A DNA stretch of 64,000 bases, taken from NCBI RefSeq assembly GCF_010078385.1, contig NZ_SIJC01000013.1:1-64000 (forward strand). The letters are read 5' to 3'. The notes beneath the pieces are model-generated. The model searched no databases. It was not told the origin of the DNA and saw only the letters and a list, made by a program, of their open reading frames with translations. A program made the position numbers and the translations under genes. The DNA is from Chengkuizengella sediminis (GTDB taxonomy: Bacteria > Bacillota > Bacilli > Paenibacillales > KCTC-33759). Below are positions 61,987 to 64,000 of this stretch, piece after piece; the first letter of the stretch is position 1, and each line of letters begins with the position of its first letter.

Positions 61987-62847
61987 ATGCCTTTTAAACA
62001 AGTAAATGAAGTTAAACTTTATTATCAAGTGAAGGGTTCAGGTATACCTATCATATTCATTCACCCTCCTTTGCTTACTTGTTCGAACTTTATTTATCAA
62101 ACACAACAATTATCCGATGAATTTGAAGTTATTACGTTTGATATTAGAGGTCATGGTTTAAGTCAATCATCAAAGGAACCTCTTACCTTTTCTCTGATTG
62201 CTGATGATATAATACAACTTTTGGATTTTTTGAAAATAAAACGATGTTATATCTGTGGATATTCAACAGGAGGTACTATAGCATTGGAAGCCATGTTAAC
62301 TTATCCAGACCGTTTTTTTGGAGGAATATTAATTAGTGCTATGTCTGAGGTAAGTGATTTTAAATTAAAGAGAAGAATTATGATGGCTATTGGTTTAACT
62401 TCGATAAGAGCTAAAAGTTTCCTTGCTTATGTGATTACTCGTGGGAATGCAGATATGAAACCTACATTTAAACAGTTATATAAAGAAGCAAAAAGAGGAA
62501 ATGTTAAAAATATAAAACAGTATTATAAAGCTACACTTTCTTATAATTGTTCCTCTAAATTGAAATATATACAATCTCCCCAATTATTAATTTATGGTGA
62601 TCAAGATAAAGGATTTCATAAATATGCCAATATCTTACACAAAGAATTGCCTAACAATGAAATTCATTTTCTAGAGGGAAAAACACATCAAATCCCAACT
62701 AAATCAGCACTGCATATGAATCATTTAATTACAAACTGGATTGAAAACCATCAAAAAGATTTGTGTAAACAAAATGAAGATATAGCTCATTTAGATTTCT
62801 GCAATATGATAAAAGAATCAGAGAATGGATTGGATAATTTCCACTGA
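61987..62847 (+). CDS. Alpha/beta-hydrolase family protein
   Basis: This 286-aa protein has the oxyanion region IFIHPPLLT, the nucleophile elbow YICGYSTGGTIALEA (Ser in GYSTG), an acid in LLIYGDQDKGF and a His in EGKTHQIPT. That makes a full Ser-Asp-His triad. The FDIRGHGLSQSS stretch is typical of proline iminopeptidase/lactonase-like hydrolases, but the substrate is unknown. The last 35 residues after WIEN are an unusual Cys-containing tail. The start follows ATGGGGGAATG. Confidence 0.85.
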   Translation: MPFKQVNEVKLYYQVKGSGIPIIFIHPPLLTCSNFIYQTQQLSDEFEVITFDIRGHGLSQSSKEPLTFSLIADDIIQLLDFLKIKRCYICGYSTGGTIALEAMLTYPDRFFGGILISAMSEVSDFKLKRRIMMAIGLTSIRAKSFLAYVITRGNADMKPTFKQLYKEAKRGNVKNIKQYYKATLSYNCSSKLKYIQSPQLLIYGDQDKGFHKYANILHKELPNNEIHFLEGKTHQIPTKSALHMNHLITNWIENHQKDLCKQNEDIAHLDFCNMIKESENGLDNFH

Positions 62848-62867
62848 AATTTGGGTATATATTAACT

Positions 62868-62881
62868 TCACTTTTGTGGGT
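62868..62881 (+). repeat. Dispersed intergenic repeat core (copy e)
   Basis: TCACTTTTGTGGGT followed by CATATTATGTTAGAAT lies between the hydrolase gene and dnaB. It agrees best with copy b in the trpS leader. Confidence 0.58.
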
Positions 62882-62971
62882 CATATTATGTTAGAATAAA
62901 GGGTACTATAAATTCTGTTTATTTGATGTTTTACAGAGCTTATAAATCTATTAATTGGTGAGTTTTATTAT

Positions 62972-64000
62972 ATGAAAATATTGAATATATTACACTTTAC
63001 AGAAAATCATCGATTTTACATTTATCGTGATTTTTCGATGAGTTCTATGAACACTTATATGTTAAATAATATATATCAACCGATGGTTGGATTAAGTGCG
63101 ATAAGTTTGTATCACTTTTTATATCAGCAAGTTTCTTCTGATCAATTAGGTTATTCCGAATTAGAGCAGCAAAGAAAGCTCTTTTTATTTCTTGGAATCG
63201 AACCTAGTGAACGAGGAAGAAAATTTTTAATTGAACAGTTTTCTAAACTAGAAGCTATAGGTTTACTTCAAACTTACCGTAAATATATTTTGGATAGCGA
63301 TGATTACATATATGAATATAAATTGCTTTCTGCTTTATCTCCGAAGGAATTTTTTAAAAATCAACATTTAACTCTTTTATTAAGAGATAAAATTGGTAAA
63401 CACACTGTTATCTCCTTAAGAGAATCATTTAAAGAAAAGCTTCCAACAGAAATTTCAACGAAAGAAATATATTCAGAAAATGTGTCTGTTCCCTTTTATG
63501 ATTTGTTTCAGTTAAATACACAAGTAGTAGATAATGAATTAGAACAGGCTGAACTTGAGGTAAGTGCATCATTACAAATAGTAAATCAAACTCTTGAATC
63601 TGAATCTTCAAATGAATATACTTATGCAGATTTAATCACTAGAATACCACGTAACTCCATGAATCGTTCATGTATTGAAAATTTAAAATATGAACCTGAA
63701 CAAATTAATGCGATCAATTATGTGATTAAAAAATATCATTTAACCTTACAAGAAGTCAGTAGCTTATTAGATGAAGATGGTATCTTTTCTGAAAATGGTG
63801 ACTTGGTTATTGATCAATTACAAAAAAAAGCAAACTCTAATTACAGACAGGATAAAACACGTGAGGACAATCGCGAACGATTTTTGAAAAAAGATTCAAA
63901 AGACGAACGTGTATCTTATGAAGAAAAAATTGTAGATCCTGATTATTTTTTAGATATACCAGAAGTATTTATTGGTCAGTGTGATAAACAACAATACAAC
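62972..64000 (+). CDS. dnaB: Replication initiation protein DnaB (Bacillus type), truncated by the window edge
   Basis: The frame stays open from the ATG at 62972 to the last base, 343 codons. The N-terminal domain matches Bacillus DnaB: an FYIYRDFSMSSMNTYMLNNI segment, then YQPMVGLSAISLYHFLYQQV and later YEYKLLSALSPKEFFKNQHL. DnaB loads the helicase with DnaD and DnaI. The DnaD-like domain begins near NAINYVIKKYHLTLQE. The start has only a weak GGTGAG site. In related genomes dnaI follows, beyond this window. Confidence 0.88.
   Translation, partial: MKILNILHFTENHRFYIYRDFSMSSMNTYMLNNIYQPMVGLSAISLYHFLYQQVSSDQLGYSELEQQRKLFLFLGIEPSERGRKFLIEQFSKLEAIGLLQTYRKYILDSDDYIYEYKLLSALSPKEFFKNQHLTLLLRDKIGKHTVISLRESFKEKLPTEISTKEIYSENVSVPFYDLFQLNTQVVDNELEQAELEVSASLQIVNQTLESESSNEYTYADLITRIPRNSMNRSCIENLKYEPEQINAINYVIKKYHLTLQEVSSLLDEDGIFSENGDLVIDQLQKKANSNYRQDKTREDNRERFLKKDSKDERVSYEEKIVDPDYFLDIPEVFIGQCDKQQYN

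Overview
The window is AT-rich chromosomal DNA from a low-GC, endospore-forming Gram-positive bacterium. Spore genes run through it: sspI, an alpha/beta-type SASP, gerQ-cwlJ, yunB, lytH, ylbJ, a spoVB-like flippase and sda. LiaFSR, YutD, YuzB, YumC, YuiB, HemQ, a T-box on trpS and frequent TTG/GTG starts behind strong AGGAGG sites also point to Bacillales. The futalosine enzyme MqnE and the overall gene mix suggest a Paenibacillaceae-like lineage. That placement is inference, as no 16S gene is present. No tRNA, rRNA, CRISPR, prophage or transposase gene was recognised.

Layout. 1-3.9 kb: a cell-envelope stress operon (the end of a probable PspA paralog, PspC, PspA, LiaF, LiaS, LiaR). 4-10.2 kb: zwf, a cyclase, prfC, sspI, a KtrA/C-type RCK protein and a TrmH methylase. 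10.2-13.9 kb: the conserved yunB / lytH / lipA / yutD block. 13.9-18.2 kb: nadK, ylbJ, a truncated globin, a 50-aa YycC protein and a reductase-like SDR. 18.2-21 kb: a chemoreceptor without a sensor domain and two unknown proteins. 20.9-25 kb: T-box-trpS, a SASP with a sigma-G-type promoter, yfhP and gerQ-cwlJ. 25.2-29.5 kb: ctaB, sco, a Toprim protein, an SDR and an MFS carrier. 29.7-33.4 kb: a membrane-anchored protein, a CvpA-like/transglutaminase fusion and a class B PBP. 33.4-36.3 kb: a manganese-type ABC transporter with two MntR-like operators. 36.5-38.2 kb: a glycosyltransferase and a HAD phosphatase.

38.3-40.9 kb is the most accessory part. It holds the debris of a GH1 beta-glucosidase gene, then an agr-type peptide-signalling cassette: agrB, a 42-aa agrD-like precursor, and a convergent agrC-type kinase with no AgrA regulator in the window. 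41-50.9 kb: HAD, SpoVB-like flippase, DUF2515, thioredoxin, ctaA, UbiD decarboxylase, EamA exporter, HEPN-like protein and SDR. 51-58.7 kb: an Fe-S/flavoprotein neighbourhood (nfuA-like, yuzB, yutJ, mqnE, IscA-type yutM, yumC, yumB), with two tandem paralogous membrane microproteins and sda inside it. 58.8-64 kb: a peroxiredoxin-like gene with a frameshifted tandem copy, hemQ, yuiB, an alpha/beta hydrolase and the start of dnaB.

Together the core genes cover heme-copper respiration (CtaA/CtaB/Sco, HemQ, NDH-2 enzymes, menaquinone), Fe-S assembly, Mn import, spore formation and envelope stress. A short dispersed repeat with the core TCACTTTTGTGGGT occurs at five intergenic sites; two of these carry a longer hairpin-forming version.
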